DNA of 64,000 bases from Struthio camelus (Eukaryota > Chordata > Aves > Struthioniformes > Struthionidae), in assembly GCF_040807025.1 (NCBI RefSeq), contig NC_090942.1, positions 192,566,247-192,630,246 of the forward strand. The letters are read 5' to 3'. Made by a program: the position numbers and the translations under genes. Below the pieces are notes generated by a model. The model ran no database searches. It was not told the DNA's origin and was given only the letters and a program-made list of their open reading frames with translations. Every line of letters begins with the position of its first letter. The stretch's first letter is position 1. Positions 12,801 to 27,800 of this stretch are shown piece by piece.

Positions 12801-15800
12801 TCCAAATTTTTTCTTGTCTTATTAACAAGAAATAGCAAGCCAGTAGCAAATGCATGTGTTCTGTGTTAATAATATTTTTTTTTTTATGTATTTACAGGTC
12901 ATTGCGTATAACTCGGAAGGGAAAAGCTGTCCAAGTGAGGCAGTAGAATACGCTACTTGTCCAGACAAGCCTGGAGCGCCGTCAAAGCCCTCAGTGAAAG
13001 GAAAAATTCATGCGCAGAGTTTTAAAATAGTGTGGGGTAAGGTTTCTTTCCAGCTTTGTTTAAACCGTTTCCTGTATTTTATATATGTAGGTATGCAGAA
13101 GGCAAGATTTTACCTCAGTAGCCCTTCAGTCAGCAGAGCCATTATGATCCATTTTGGTGAAACTGAGAGCAAAATAGTGATCCACAATACTTAGGGTGGC
13201 AGCATGACAGTGTAATTATGTGGGAAGAATAATAAATATGTTGTAACAGGGACTGTTACTGCAGGGGACTGCAATAATTAAAGAAAAGATAGTAGTGTTG
13301 ATTTGTGTACTAAGAAGTTTTGTTTCTGTGACACAAAAATCAGATGCCACAAAATTCTGCTTTATCAAGAGATGCTTGATCCTGTTTAATCTGTTTCTGT
13401 AGATAAATGTTTTTATTCAGTAAGGATCTTGGGAAACTTTGCCTTTTTTTTAGCATTATGATGTGAATCAAGGGAAGGTGAAGTAGTTCTGTGTGATATA
13501 ATACTTTAGCAGAAAACCAAACAGTTAAAGGTGTTTTTTTTGTTTTTGTTTTTTTTTTGTCACAAGTAATCAAACTTCTCACCTATGTCTCTGTAATAGC
13601 CTGAACGGCTTTTCGCTCTATCGAGCTAGGCTGTTAGGTCTGTCTATCTAAATGAGCACCTGTGTCCAGCTGGTGTCAATTAGGGTGCTTTTTGCAAGTT
13701 CTCCCAGACGGTTACCAAAGATTTTAATTTACATCGCTTATTTGGAATCTTGCTATTTTTTGATAGATCCACCAAAAGACAATGGAGGAGCAGCGATAAA
13801 TACATACGTTGTGGAAATGGCTGAAGGCTTAAATGGTAAGTTTGTAGGAGTATATATTCGCATTGAGCTGTATGTTCTTTTTTGTATGTCTTTAGTTGTG
13901 AAATATATGGGAAGAGTAAAATATGTATTATGATAATGAATGTTATTGCAGGGGATTGTGATCATTAAAAAAAATATATTACATTGATACTTGCGTACTG
14001 GAAGTTTTATTTCTTTGGCTTAGAAAGATGCCACAAAACTCTGGCAAGAAATGCTCCATGTTTAAATCCTAGTGCTTAGAGGTATTCTGTTTTGGAAGAA
14101 TTTGGCACTTTTCTGTATTATAATAAGCTTAGGGCAAGAAAGATAGGGCCACACAGCTTTGCTGCAGATATGAATGGAACATTAGTATTGTATTTATCAG
14201 CATTAAATGAGAATGATGATCCAGCTAGAGTAGATATTTCTGCCATGTTTTCTGTCTTTTCATGCACAGGTGAAAATAACAGTATTTCAAAATCAGGCAT
14301 AAAGCTATCCAGCTAAATTATTGACAAATCTGGACCTGTTGAGTAACCATATTGAATTAAAGAAACACTCGCATTGAGAATGAGAACATACACTTTTCCG
14401 GTGCTGTGTCAGATTAGGAGAGTGCACCATCCCCACATTAAAAAGGCAGCCCTGTCAGGGCTGTCACCTGTGGTGGTTTTAATACATAGTCTAGCACTTT
14501 CCCAAACGCGTGTCTGTGTTAAATCACCTTCAGAATGATTTACCCGAGTCTTTCGTGATGATCGAGTGAGCTGTGCATTATGTTTAGTTCCTAATCCTCT
14601 GAAACTCTAGGATGCATTAAATTGTTGGGCAGCTTCAGAGCCCAGGTTTCCAGCTTAAGGTCTTAGAAAGAGAGAGAATGCTAAAGAGTTTCTGAATTAA
14701 GAATCTGGCTGAAGAGTAAAGAGTGAAATCATTAGCTCAGGTGCCGCTGGGCCATTCAGGAATACAGGATCAAGCTTTATCTATTGTGAACTGTAGTCAA
14801 AATGTGTAAAATGAATGTACATGATGCAGTTAAAAGTTTCTTTTCCATGGAAATTTTTGCTTTTATATTTTGCCTGTTGATTTGGTTATGAAGTTTGAAA
14901 GTGCTTGCTGGCCCGGTAATAACCACTTTATTAAAGGTGAATTCTCTCTCACTTAATGTGAATATCAAGTGAGGGAGATATTTCGCTTCAGCAGATCTAC
15001 ACAAATTTGTCTAGGAGACTATCTTTATGCGATAATTACATTTTTTCCAGGAAAGTCAAAGCAAGCCTTAAATTTTTTTGGCAGATGTCAGGCACAGACC
15101 TATTTACTGAAGCTAGGATACCTGTTGGGGCTGGTCCTGAAATGGGAAATTACACCTTGGTTCATTGCACACTTATTCTTAACTTTTCAGGAAACAAATG
15201 GGACATCATATACAGTGGAGCTTCTAGGGAACACTTGTGTGACCGGCTAAATCCTGGTTGTTCCTATCGCTTACGTGTATATTGCATTGGGGAAGGAGGA
15301 CAGAGCACGGTAATATGAGCTAATTTTTTTTATTAAATAAAACTTCTCTAGCTTTTAGAAAATCTGGTCCAGCAGTTAATGAATACTATCAGAGGAACGG
15401 TTGTATAGAAGTGCCTAACAAAATAGCCATAATTAACACCTCCAAGCAGTCCCAGGATTGATGCACAGTGTTTCAAGTTTCTGCCCATATCTGAAAACAA
15501 TCAATGTGAACGTTCTCCTCTTATACTGTATTTTACAGAAACGGACACCATGTCTTTTTCCTGTAAAATACATTGATAGAATGACCTTTCTTAACTCTGT
15601 ACTGTCCTAACCCAAGGCAGCAATCTGAATTTCATGTTTGCCATGTGATCAGTGTAGCGCCCTGTCTCAGCAGCTGAGCCAGTCCACCCGGTAGGGAAGG
15701 AAGGAGCATTTCCTCAAGCTTGCCTGGTGGTTCTCTGTAGTGTCCTCCAGTGTTTGTGTCAGCCGCTATCAAACCGTTCACGTTGCCCTACTTTTCACTA

Positions 15801-18800
15801 TTCGCTAATAACTTGGCATGCCCTACCATGCTCCCTCACATATACATAATACATACACACACACTTTACCCTCTCTTCTGTGGCCTACTTCAGCGTCCAG
15901 CCCCAATATGTCATGCTCTGTTCTTCTCCCCTCTTCCCAACACCAAATCTAGCAAAGCCAGCCCTGGCTGGGTCCCAGTTTCCAGCAGGGCTTCATTATC
16001 AAGCTGATCTCTTGTATCCCTGGTCAAAATTTTACAAAGCCTTGCATTCCCGGTATTCACAGATTTTTCCCTTGCTATATCAAATTCACGTGTTCTTCGT
16101 TGACGTAGAAGTCTCCTGTGAAAATGGGTGTGCCCATAGCCACCTCGTCTTAAGAATAAATCTGGACTCCTCCAGGGCATAGCCCTGCCCATAGTGTTGG
16201 CTCAGCTGCAGTGCTGCCTCTCTTGCTGCAGTTCAGTACGCTTGTTGTACAGGGGAAGGGGGAAGACAATATATTTACCAGTCACGTGGTGCACATATAT
16301 CCTTGGAGACTTTGGCAGTCAACTTCCTCCTCCCTCCTCCCGTGCTAGATTTGATTAGTTTACAATAAATACTATTTAAGTACCAAAGAAGAGAGAATTT
16401 TCAGAAAGGTTCAAACTTCCAGAAAATTTCAGAAGTGACAGAGGAATAGTAAAGAAAGACGTAATGAAATTTTTCTGCAGTTTCTCATGGGCATGTGCCT
16501 CCTGAGATACGTTCTGCTTTTCGTGTAAGGTCTCAATGCAACAATACGTTTCAAAGTAAATGAAAAGCAGCCCGTCTTCCAATCTCCTGTTACCTGAACG
16601 TATGTAGAAAGCAATTGCGAAATGATGCTCTTTGAGTGTGCTGTAAATTGTAAGGCTTTCCAGCTTCACCTGCTGCATGTTGTTATGCCATCTATCCTTG
16701 CGCACTCTCTAAATCAGAGTTGGAAGTTTGTTGTGTATTAAGTCTTACTAAGTGAAGAAAAAGTCAAAATTTCATTTGTATTGCTTCTGAATGTTATTTT
16801 TGCCCACCTGTGCTTTTTGAGAGGTTTCTGCACAGAAAGACGTACGTAACCCTTAATGTGCATTAAAATGCAGTAGTTTGCTGAAAGAAAATGAGTTTAA
16901 AGTAAGCATGTCATAATTCTGGCATCCATGCTAGGTTCATACTGATATATAACTCTTGTTTTTAATTCTAGTTCTTCTATGTGTACAAAAACACAAAGAC
17001 AAAGGTTATTTTTGCATATCCTGTGATCACTTTAGCATGTTTTAGGTAGGTATTCTAACTAATACATACCAGGTCACTTAACTGACTGCACATTTTTGAG
17101 GCTGAAAAGAGTTCAAGAAATGGAAGATCCTGTTTCTGACTCAAGTATTTGCTTTATTTGTGAGGTAATTGACGGCACTTACTTTGGCCTAAATGACTTC
17201 ATTAATCCTTTTTTCGTTTGCAGGCATCTGATTCTTTACTCGTGCAGACGCCAGCAGTGGTTCCTGGTCCGTGCCAGCCTCCTAGGCTCCAGGGTAGACC
17301 AAGAGCAAGAGAAATTCAGCTGCGCTGGGGTAATTGTATTAAGATCATTAGTTAGTGCAGGGGCTCAAAATGTGTTAGGTGTTAAAATTAAACAATTTTT
17401 TTTTCTTGTTTTTAGGACCACCTCAGGTAGATGGTGGTTCACCCATTACCTGTTACGGTCTGGAAATGTTTCAGATGGAAACTGATGAACACAGAGAGGT
17501 TTACCAAGGCTCTGATATTGAATGCACAGTGAGCAGCCTTCTTCCAGGGAGGATGTACAACTTCAGACTGCGAGCAGCTAACAAGGCTGGGGTAAGGAGG
17601 CAGTCTGAAATGAAATGAGTTGCAGAGAGTGCAGTCACTATTAACTATCTTCTCTTTTAAAAGAAGCACTTTTAAAAATAATTTTTTTCAATGACGTTTT
17701 CCTAGTACGCGTTCAGTTGGTTCACATAGCTTACTGCGGTGTGGGAGCAAATTGTTAAGTATCAGTTTGTAATATCTCTGGGCTTTTTAGATGAAGAGAA
17801 GAGAATACAGCTAACTGTATCTGAATAATGACATGGGGAAAAGGTTAGGAAATACTAAGAGTTTTATCAAAGCATTATTGCAACTTCAATATTCTTATGT
17901 GAAGTAAGATAGAAAACTTTCCTATGTAAAGCTTTGTAAACTGTTGGCCGCCTTTTTTTTTTTTTTTAGATGTAAGCTTTCTAGAACAAAATAATGAGTG
18001 TTTTCTGACTTTCTTCTATTATTTTTTTTAATTTCTGAATACATGTTTTGTCAGGTATAAGAATATATTCTCATGTTGGAGTGTTAAATGTTTTTAGACC
18101 ACCTTTTTCTATAGAACAAGCTTTATTTATGTTACCAAAGTCGTGATTTAAAGACCAAGGCAGGAGAGCTTGCATTTGTTTAATAACGTTCGCTTGATAA
18201 ACGTTGTCAGCTGATCGTGACAGTTTTTATGGAGAGGTTTGCAGCTTAACGCTTTAAAGCACTGACCTAACCTCTAACCCCCAAAAGACTAGTTTTTACC
18301 TCTAGTATTTTTTAAATCCTTGATTTCATTTAGATTAAGATAAAGTTGCAAACTGTTCTCTGTCACTGTGGTGTAGCCTTCATGTAGCTTTGAAAGAAGG
18401 ATTTGGAGAGCACTTTCCTGTTTTGCCGTAGAGTTCAGAATATCAGATTTATTCTGATTGCATTTGCCATAAGGAAGAGTCTTGCAGTTATTCTGAAGAA
18501 CAGTCAAATACTGAAATAAATCCTGAATCCACAATTTACAAAGATCTATTTTGTAAGCAAGTAATGCAAAGTTTCAGGCTATTGCGTGCTCCTACTGTGG
18601 CAAGTTGTTATTTAAAAAGTAAAAATTCTGATTTTAAAAGTTAATTACATGAACTTCCTTTTTAATAGTTTGGACCTTATTCAGAAAAATGTGAAATTAC
18701 TACAGCACCTGGACCACCAGATCAGTGCAAACCCCCTCAAGTGGCATGCAGATCTGCTGCATGTGCCCAGGTGTCTTGGGAGGTAAGAATGCGGTGTCAT

Positions 18801-21800
18801 CCCTATCTTAAAAGGATTGTCTTTTAAGTTAAATCTGACTTCAAAAGCTTATGACTGTATTTTAATCACATTTTTTAAACATGCTTACCTGATTATCCAA
18901 TATTGTTGAGGTGAGCCCTTAGAGGTTTATAAACCATACCAATATATGTCAACTGTAACTCAGTAATCTGCAGATATTTGAATTCTTACTCTCTTCTTTT
19001 GTTTTAGAGTTTTCCACAACTGCTGCACTGTTTTTCTGAGTGACGTAGGCCCTTCTTAAAGTTTTTCTCTGGTGTAATCATGTTTCTTTACAGTAACTAC
19101 ATCCACATAATATAGTGCACTATTGTACACTTGCTGTTTTTTATAAGCTGATTTGATTTTGTGTAATTACATTAGTAATAATGTAGCAAAAGCCTAACAG
19201 ACTTCCTATAAACCTGTAGCATTTAGTTATCTGATTTGAAAAGAATGCGGTAGATAAAAATTAAGCTTGTAGAAAGGAGGATTCTATCTGGAAATATTGT
19301 TTGCACACAGCTTTTTTTAATTGCTTGAGATGGAGTGAGGCACGTGAATTACAGAACCATGCGAAGAACAGATGAAAACATTTTATCTGGAAGGTAGAGT
19401 TCAGTATTTCGTAGTGGGTGTGTCAGAAGGGCTCTCTTTAATTGCCTAAAAGGCAAACCCTTTTGAAAAAATTTCTTAGGATATTTTGGTAGGATTAATT
19501 TGACCAGTTTTAGATCGCTACTTTATGGAGTCACAGGGTGATTAAGGTAGGATTGAACCTCTGGATGTCATCTAGTTCAACGCCCTGTTCAAAAGCAGGG
19601 CTAATTTCGAATTTAGATCAGGTTACTGAGGGCTGTGTCCAGTTGAGTTCTGTCCCTCTCCAGGGATGGAGAGTCCAGGGCTTCAGTGGGCAAACTGTCT
19701 CACGCTGTAGAATTTTTTTTTTTTTTTTTTTTCTTTCACATCCAGTCCAAATATCCTTTATACTGCATGTTGAGACTGTTGCCTCTTGTCCTATCGCTGT
19801 GCAACTCCACGAAGAATCTGACACTGTCTTCTCTGTGCCCTCCCAATAAGTAGTTTAAGGCAACAGTAAGATCTCCCCTTAGCCTTCTTATCTTAAGATC
19901 GAATGAACCCAGTTCTCTCCCTCTCATATATCATGTGTCGCAGTCCCCAAGCCATCTTGATAGCCCTCCACTAGACTCGCTCCAGTATGTCAATGCTGTT
20001 CTTGCAGTGGGGAGCCCAAAACCGGTTGTAGATTTTTTAGATGCAATCTCACAAGTGCTAAGGAGAGGATAATCATTACTGCTTGTAGTGTTCTTGCTGC
20101 ACATTGGCTACTACAGCCTAGTATATAACCAGCCTTCGTCAAGGACACATTTGCTGACATGTTCAGCTTGTCCATCAGGACCCCCAAGCTTCTTTTTGGT
20201 GAAGCTGCTCCCCAGCCAGTCCGTCCCCCACCTGTACTGTTGCATGGGGTTATTCCATCCCAGGTACAGGACCTCTCATTTGCCTTTCCCTTAGTTGAAC
20301 TTCATGAGGTTTCTGTCAGCTCCCACTTGTTGAAATCCACCTGGCAGCCATACCCTGCAGCATATCAAACCCTCCAATTTAACGTCATCCATACCCCTGC
20401 TTCAGGTAAGGTAAACTCCACTAGAGCTAAAGGAGCAACAGTGGTAACATTGAGAGATGTCTCCATCTTCACTGTTCCACAACAGCCACGCAGAGTTCTT
20501 TTGAACAGTTACACCTCATCGTAAATTAAGAGAAAGAGGGTCCTTATCAATCACAGCTCAGGAGCAGCAAATGTTATCCTTTCAAATGATGTTTATATGC
20601 AGTCACTTATCTTGACATAACCAGGGAATCCTCTCTTCCTTTCAAAAGAAAGGAAGAAAAATGCTTTGGAGCGATTATTCATTATCTTGTGCCTCAGTGG
20701 GATTGCTGTCTTACGATAGCTAGTCAAGAACAGCAGTGGCATTTTTGTTTTTGTTTTTGTTTTTTTTACATGACAAAACAGAATTTTTGTTGATTTGGGA
20801 GATTTTTTGGCTTTTGGGGGGTTTTTTTGTTTGTTTTTCATTGACTACTGAAATCTTTCTGTAGTCTCATCTCTTATGTCTGACACTGTGGTACTCCTGA
20901 ACTTATTGTATCTCAGATAATTATTTCGGAGGGAGTATTAAAACCATTTAATTCCCAAAACTGGGAGGCTAAATTTGGCATCCTAGGGAAGGCAGTGAAG
21001 AAAAATAGGCTACTTGGCCAGACAGGTGCCTGTCCCAGCTGCTTCCCCCAACTCTGTCCTGAGATGAGACAGAGCACACCATTTTCCCTTCCCACTGCCC
21101 TCACAACCTGATTTCCATGCAAGAGAGCTGTGATGTGCTCCAAAGAAAGAGACCCTAATCTGGAAGATGGAGACGCTAGCAACCAGTGCGCTTTAAAGTT
21201 TGTCAGCCCTGCGCTTCAGGCCCAGCCATAGAAAACTTTAGCCCAGTAAATCATCGTCTCAAAAAGGTCAGCTCGTTCTGTTGACTGTTTAGTCTCCTAA
21301 GCTAAATATCCCAAGTTAGATGACCTCTGTATTTAACCAAGGGAAATCAGTTACTTGCTTTATGTAGAGTAGCCTGCAACAACAAATACTGATTTAAAAC
21401 TATAGGTGACTCAAGGCGAATAATGCATTCTGATTTATTTGTATCGTATTCCGTCAGAAATCGGCGAAGAAATCAGAGGGTGAAATTCCTGTGGAATTTC
21501 TACAGCTTTCTGACACACCGGTATAAAAATTTTACCCACAGTGTGCTGATACGTAGAAAAAACAACATAGATGTGGTGAGTGTGGTTGATTTTTAGTTAG
21601 CGAATTTAAGTCCTAATTACTTGTATCCATTTTAAAGGTTCCTGTTAGTAATGGAGCTGATGTCACAGAATATCGACTGGAGTGGGGCGGCGTGGAAGGA
21701 TGCATGCAGATTTCTTACTGTGGGCCTGGGCTCAACTGTGAAGTGAAAGGACTTTTGCCTGCCACTATATACTATTGCAGGGTTCAGGTAAAGAGGTAAA

Positions 21801-24800
21801 ATTATTGTTAGTGAAATCTAGAAACGGGGATCGCCGCTGCCATAAAAACATGGTCTACTTTGCTTTTGCAGGCAGTGAATATTGCCGGCGCAGGCCCTTT
21901 CAGTGAAGTAGTGGCGTGTATGACTCCAGCCTCCGTACCAGCAGTTGTGACTTGTCTTCGGGGACTAAGCGAAGACGAAGTGGAAAGTCCACATTATTCT
22001 CCTTCCACATGCCTTGCTATAAGCTGGGAGAAACCTTGTGACCATGGATCTGAAATTCTCGGCTACAGCATAGACTTTGGAGATAAGCAGCCAATAACTG
22101 TTGGGAAGGTTCTGAGCTATTTTATAGATGGTTTGCAACCAGATACAACATACAGGTATGCTGTGCAAAGACGCTTGGCAGCCTCCCTTCCTTCCACAAG
22201 AGAAGTTTCTTTGTTTATTTGTTTACATATAGTTTTTATGCTCTGCATTACTCTCAGAGAAGTATTGGTAAATAACTGTGGACCAAAGGGAAGCTTTGCA
22301 ATCATGATCTTCGTCAATAGATGAGTTGCGTTTCTTTATTTTCCTTACAAGAACAATTTATTTTAGTTTGTTTATTGTGGTAGATCTGTTGTCTCTCTCG
22401 TTCATGCATCAATTTGCTAACCAAATTCCGATTACAAAATCGGATTCATAAAGTTATTTTGGCCTGGTTGATCCATAGATAAGTGACCTCTAATCTGTTT
22501 GGCAAGATAAAAATCCTTCCGAGGAGGGATCATATCAGCAGTCTTAATTGACTGGATTTTGTGATCTAAAGATGGCTCATCGCACGTTGCAATGCCATTT
22601 GTGCAGAAAGACCATCTATTTGGGTGATGTTCAGCAGAAGGAACGTCAGTTTGAAAATCTATCAGTCAGTTTGAAATGGCTTTTGAAAACTCTTCTTACC
22701 AAAATCATCCCTTTTTTTTGACATAAAGGTTACTGAAAAATACAAATGTAAAAGTCCGCAATTCTATCTCTAGACCTCCTGTTACAAGGTATCTCCACCT
22801 TCCTGTTGCAAGCACACGCTCTCTGTGTTAAAACTGAAAAGGGAAACGTCCATGTCACTGAAATCAGAATTTAAGGTCATACTGATTTCAGTATAACTAG
22901 GACATCAGCTGGGTATGTAATTTTCTGATTCCTTAATTTTAAAGATTTATTTTGCATTCTTTTTTAATGCTGTATGTAAGACTGCAGTATTCCTGTGCAC
23001 GTCATACTTATAAAACAATAATGCTGGCAGTTTAAAGAGCTGTTGCTATTTATGTCAGCAAATTGAAAAATGAGAGGCTTCTACTGCAAAGATACTTAAG
23101 CATTTTACTCACAGAAGTGCTTTTATAGAATACATTTTATAAGCTATCGCTTCTTTGTGAAAACAAAAATCACACATATCAACCTGTTCTGTACTCATAA
23201 ATTAATATAATGTTAAATATTGCTGTAGTGAAAAAAAAATTTATTCATAAACCTGAATATGTTCCTGTATTTTGAAACCGTGATTGATTATTTTAGAGAT
23301 TGAATTACTGTGATTACTTTTTTCTCATTACCTAGATAGTGTTTTAAACAAGCAAACCTTAGTCTTTCAAAAAGGAGTTCAGGTGCACTTTGCTAGTCTG
23401 TAAGGCTGCCTTTGAGATCTGTAAAGTATGCAAAGTAGCCTCAAATTTGTTTTTCCTGCTTTTCCTTTTTAGAAATAAATTTCTTGGCCATTTTTGTAGA
23501 TTCTTAATTGTAAACCCACTACCAGTGTTGAGTTTGACTACCCAAAACAAACAAACAAACAAACAAAAATCTGTGAATCCTGTCACAGTGGCTGAGTTCT
23601 GCAAACACCTCAGCCGCTTGTCTTTTGCCTTCTTTTAGTTTATCCTGTCCCTTTCCAAGCAGACCCAAGATGACTTGTGTTTGCAGGCACCCAGAGATCT
23701 GGTAGCAGTTATGTCAGTGTTTTTTAAGAGTGGTGGCTGGACACCAGCCCTTTATTTTCTGATGTCAGCTCTGTTCTAAAAAGCCCTTAAAATTGTACGA
23801 TAGTCTTCCTTAAACTCACCTCATACTATAACCTAAGCTATGGATATGCCTTTTTTTTCTTTTGTTTTCTTTCCTCCCTTCATCTCTCCAGGATGAAAAA
23901 TACAAATCCTGTGGTTCTTGGCCCTCAAAAATTTTGGTACGAGGCCTGCGGCGTCAGGAAAGCGTACTGCTCTTGAAGTAGCTGATAGGGCTTTTGCATC
24001 TTTGTCCTGATGTGAAAGATGCAAAGAGAGAAATATATTTTATTTTGAACCAGGTCAGCTGCTTAAAATGAGGCAAGGACAGTGGCACTCCTGCATATTC
24101 ATGACAGTCAGGCAGAGCGTACTATTAAGAAACATCTTCATCATTGAAAGTACCACGTATTTAGTTACTGCTCTTCTCTCCTGGATGTGAATGGTGGAAG
24201 TAGCCAGTTATTTTTTAGAATCTACTTTCCAGTTAATTGATTTTCTTTCTTTTTAAATACCAGAATACGAATTCAAGCCCTCAACACTCTTGGAGCGGGT
24301 CCTTTCAGCCCTACGATAAAACTGAAAACAAAGCCTCTGCCTCCGGATCCACCTCGCCTGGAGTGTGCTGCGTACAGTTCCCAGACTCTCAAGCTGAAGT
24401 GGGGAGAGGGAACTGCAAAAGCATTAACTGACTCCATCCAGTACCACCTTCAAATGGAGGATAAAAATGGAAGGTTGGCTTTCCGCATTGCTTACATCTG
24501 CTCTGAATCGCTGTGGTCCGATGCTTGAAAGATAGAATCAAAGGGCAAAATTCCACGTGTTTTAAGTTACAATAAATGTAAATCTTCTCTTCTGGCAAGG
24601 GCTCTAGTGTTCTGTGCGGGCAAAATGCAAGATTAGAAACTTCACAGTTTTTTATTTACAGCTCAATATGAGGCATTTAGTTAGATTTTTGTACCGGCAC
24701 ACTCTTCTCTTTCTCTTCTTTGTTAGGTATTTTGCCAATATTAAGTCTAAGCAGTCCTTGTGAACTTTATGTACTTCACAGGGAAGGGGTGAGTTCTTCG

Positions 24801-27800
24801 CTGCCTGCTGTCTTTACACGGACTTATTTCTAGTGGAAAATAAACTCTAATATTAAAGTACAAATTATTGTTCCAGAATGATCCCCTCTCACATGTTAAA
24901 TCAGAACATGAGCCTGAGATAGTAGAGCGAGTGCCTCTGCCTAAACAGCGAAAGAGACAATGTTGCTACAGTGCCTACCATGTCTGAACCCAGAGTAGCT
25001 TTAGTCTCACAGTGGCGCAAAGTAGATCTGCTAAGTGAAATTGCCTTGAACAAGGAGAAAAAGACATGAGACTCTTAACTGGCAAGGTATATGTTGCCAT
25101 TACCAAATACTAGGTCATTTTCAGGTACATTGTTAAAAAATGAGTGAAAGGTGACAGAACCCCATCGAAAGAGTTAAACTTGTGCTATGTCCTAGGGCTA
25201 CCAAAGTCAAAAATCAAATAAGAGTGGCGAAGGTCAGTCTGCTTCAGAATTATAACATCAAAGCGAGTGGCTGCTCTACAAGAGCCGTCAGATGGGATTT
25301 GGTGCCCCCCTGCAGCTGTGACTCGGGCCTGCTGCGCAGACCTGAGCTTCAGCCAAGACACCGATGTGTGACAAAAACGTAGGAGAGCAGTTAAGCCCGT
25401 GTCTTGACTTACGGGTAGTAAGGGAGAATTGCAAAGGTGCAGGTAGCTAAAATCTAGTCCTACCTAATATTGAAAAGCTAAAGATGTTGGTGGAGCAGAT
25501 GGCAAGAAAAAGCAGTGTATGCTACTGTTTACTGAGAGGGGACTGCTATCCTTTCCCCTTGTCTCAACTGCAGAAGAGTTTCGGAAAACGCTTAGGATCA
25601 TCGCTGCCAAGAGACGGTCTGTTTCTTTGAAAGAGATTTTATTCCAGAGTCCTGAGAAATAAAAGCCTAGCACTGGAAAATGAGCTCACTATTTTATAGT
25701 AATGTCAGACATCGTTTAACTTTGAAATAAGTACTTCTGGTTTTCTCATTAGATGTGGGGAAATTATGGGAATTTCAAACGAGACAGTATTCTGGCTACT
25801 TCAGAAGCCCTTTTCTGTGTTTAAGCCACTCTTTCTATTTTCAGGTTTGTGTCCTTATACAGAGGACCGTGTCATACGTACAAAGTACAAAGGCTCAGTG
25901 AGTCAACATCATACAAATTTTGTATTCAGGCATGTAATGAAGCCGGTGAAGGTCCCCTCTCTCAAGAATACGTTTTCACTACTCCCAAATCTGTTCCAGC
26001 TGCCTTGAAAGGTGACGATTTCTCCTTTTGGGGGGTGGGGGGAAGCTGGTGGTCGTGGTGGTGTTATCGTATTCCTGTGAAGCATTTAGAGTGCTAAGCT
26101 TTTTCCAAAGCGCAGGTGTAGGGATGGTAGGGAAACACTCCTTTAATGCAACAGCCAAAAGCCTAAATGTTTGCCCCTCAAAATGAGAGATGCAGGTCTT
26201 ACGCCTTCTTCAGCGTCGGAGTGTATTTAGAATCTTTGCTTCCCAGGAGAGCTTGACCAGCCTGGTAATTTGAGGGGAAACTTTACTAGCGCATTTTAAG
26301 CATAGCTACTAATTTCTGTGTGTATGTTACCCTTTTGCAACCATCAAATTTTTCTTGCTTTCTGTTGGAGGAAACCTAAATTGTATGAAAGCAAGAGAGT
26401 CCTATGTATTGTTAATTGATGTCCCAGAAGAGCTTGATAGGAAGGACGCATTGGAATCTGAATCTTTTGTTTCTGTGTTTGAGACAAAAATAGCACCTAG
26501 GTTTTTACAAGCCATTGGAGAATAGTGTTAAGTAATAGAGAAAACAGAGCTAGCTGTTGCTTTTGTGGTTTTTTTCCCCCTTCAGCACCAAGGATAGAGA
26601 GAATAAACGATCACACTTGTGAAATCACATGGGAGGTTTTGCAGCCCATGAAAGGTGATCCAGTCATCTACTGCCTTCAGGTCATGGTGGGAAAAGACTC
26701 GGAGTTCAAACAGGTATGACACATTTAAGTTACTGTGTGTTTCTTTTAAGTACTTTTGATAGTTAATTCAAATGAAAGATGATTGTGTTCCAGTAAGTTC
26801 CTAATTACTCGTGCTAACTTTTTGTTACTAAATAGTCTGAGGTAGTATCTTCTAAAAACACTTTCCCGTAGAGGGAAGAGATTTAAGTAATACAAATACT
26901 GCGGTAAGTTGAGGTCTCTGTGGGTTTTACTGGTGTTTACTAAATGTGCTTACTACTTAACACCTCAAGTGATGAGGCAATTGTCCACTAATGGGAAGAA
27001 CTGAAAAAAAGAAACATCCACTGAGTGATACAGAATCAGTGTTTATGAGAAAAAGAACAGAGCGCTCAGTCTGCTCTAAGAGCTGTCTGAAGACAGTTAA
27101 CGATATTTTAAAAGGTCTGGTGGTGTCTAAGGCATGTGAAAAGCATTTTTGTACAGAGACCTGCTGATAGGAGAGACCCTTCCTGAGCAGTGTAGAAATT
27201 CAGGTGTGCAGAAACTCTTTTTAATATAGCTCAGTCATTAGTTTCTTACCATAGGACCATCTCAGTAGTGGGACATGTTATAACCACTGAGGCAGCACAG
27301 TTGAAAGAGTGTTTTAATTTCAGGTTTGGTTATCTAAAGGTACAGTTTGGCATACCAACTTATAAATTAGTCAACGTTTAAAAGAGGATGTGCAGTGCTA
27401 ATTTAGCTTCCCTATAAACTGCCTGAAAATTGACATGAAATTAGGCTTGTAACCTCTGTTTCAGACTATTAAGCAAGCAGGTTTCCTTTCAGAAAGGAAG
27501 CACAATTAATTGTGAGATATTATAATTTTATTATAGGCCAATAGTAAGTAAGTGTCGTCTCTGCTTTGGTAGATTATAGAGCTTAAATGTTTTCATAAAT
27601 CATAATTTCTGGTGTAGCACTATATATATTATGTCCATCTGTTAAATTTTTCTGTACAAGATGAATGGTAACCCGAGGTTTGTTATCTTGCAGTGTAAAT
27701 ACTCTTTATTGTAACTTTAAAGTTGTAAGTGCAACATAAAGTATGCACGTAGGGTGTGGTCAGTGTACTTGCTTCTAGATAGGGACTCAGACCAAACTTC

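Noticed and set aside
12850..13194. 114-codon frame containing the FNDC3A exon at 12898
   Set aside because: Only the part from 12898 to 13036 is exon; the rest is intron read-through past a normal donor.
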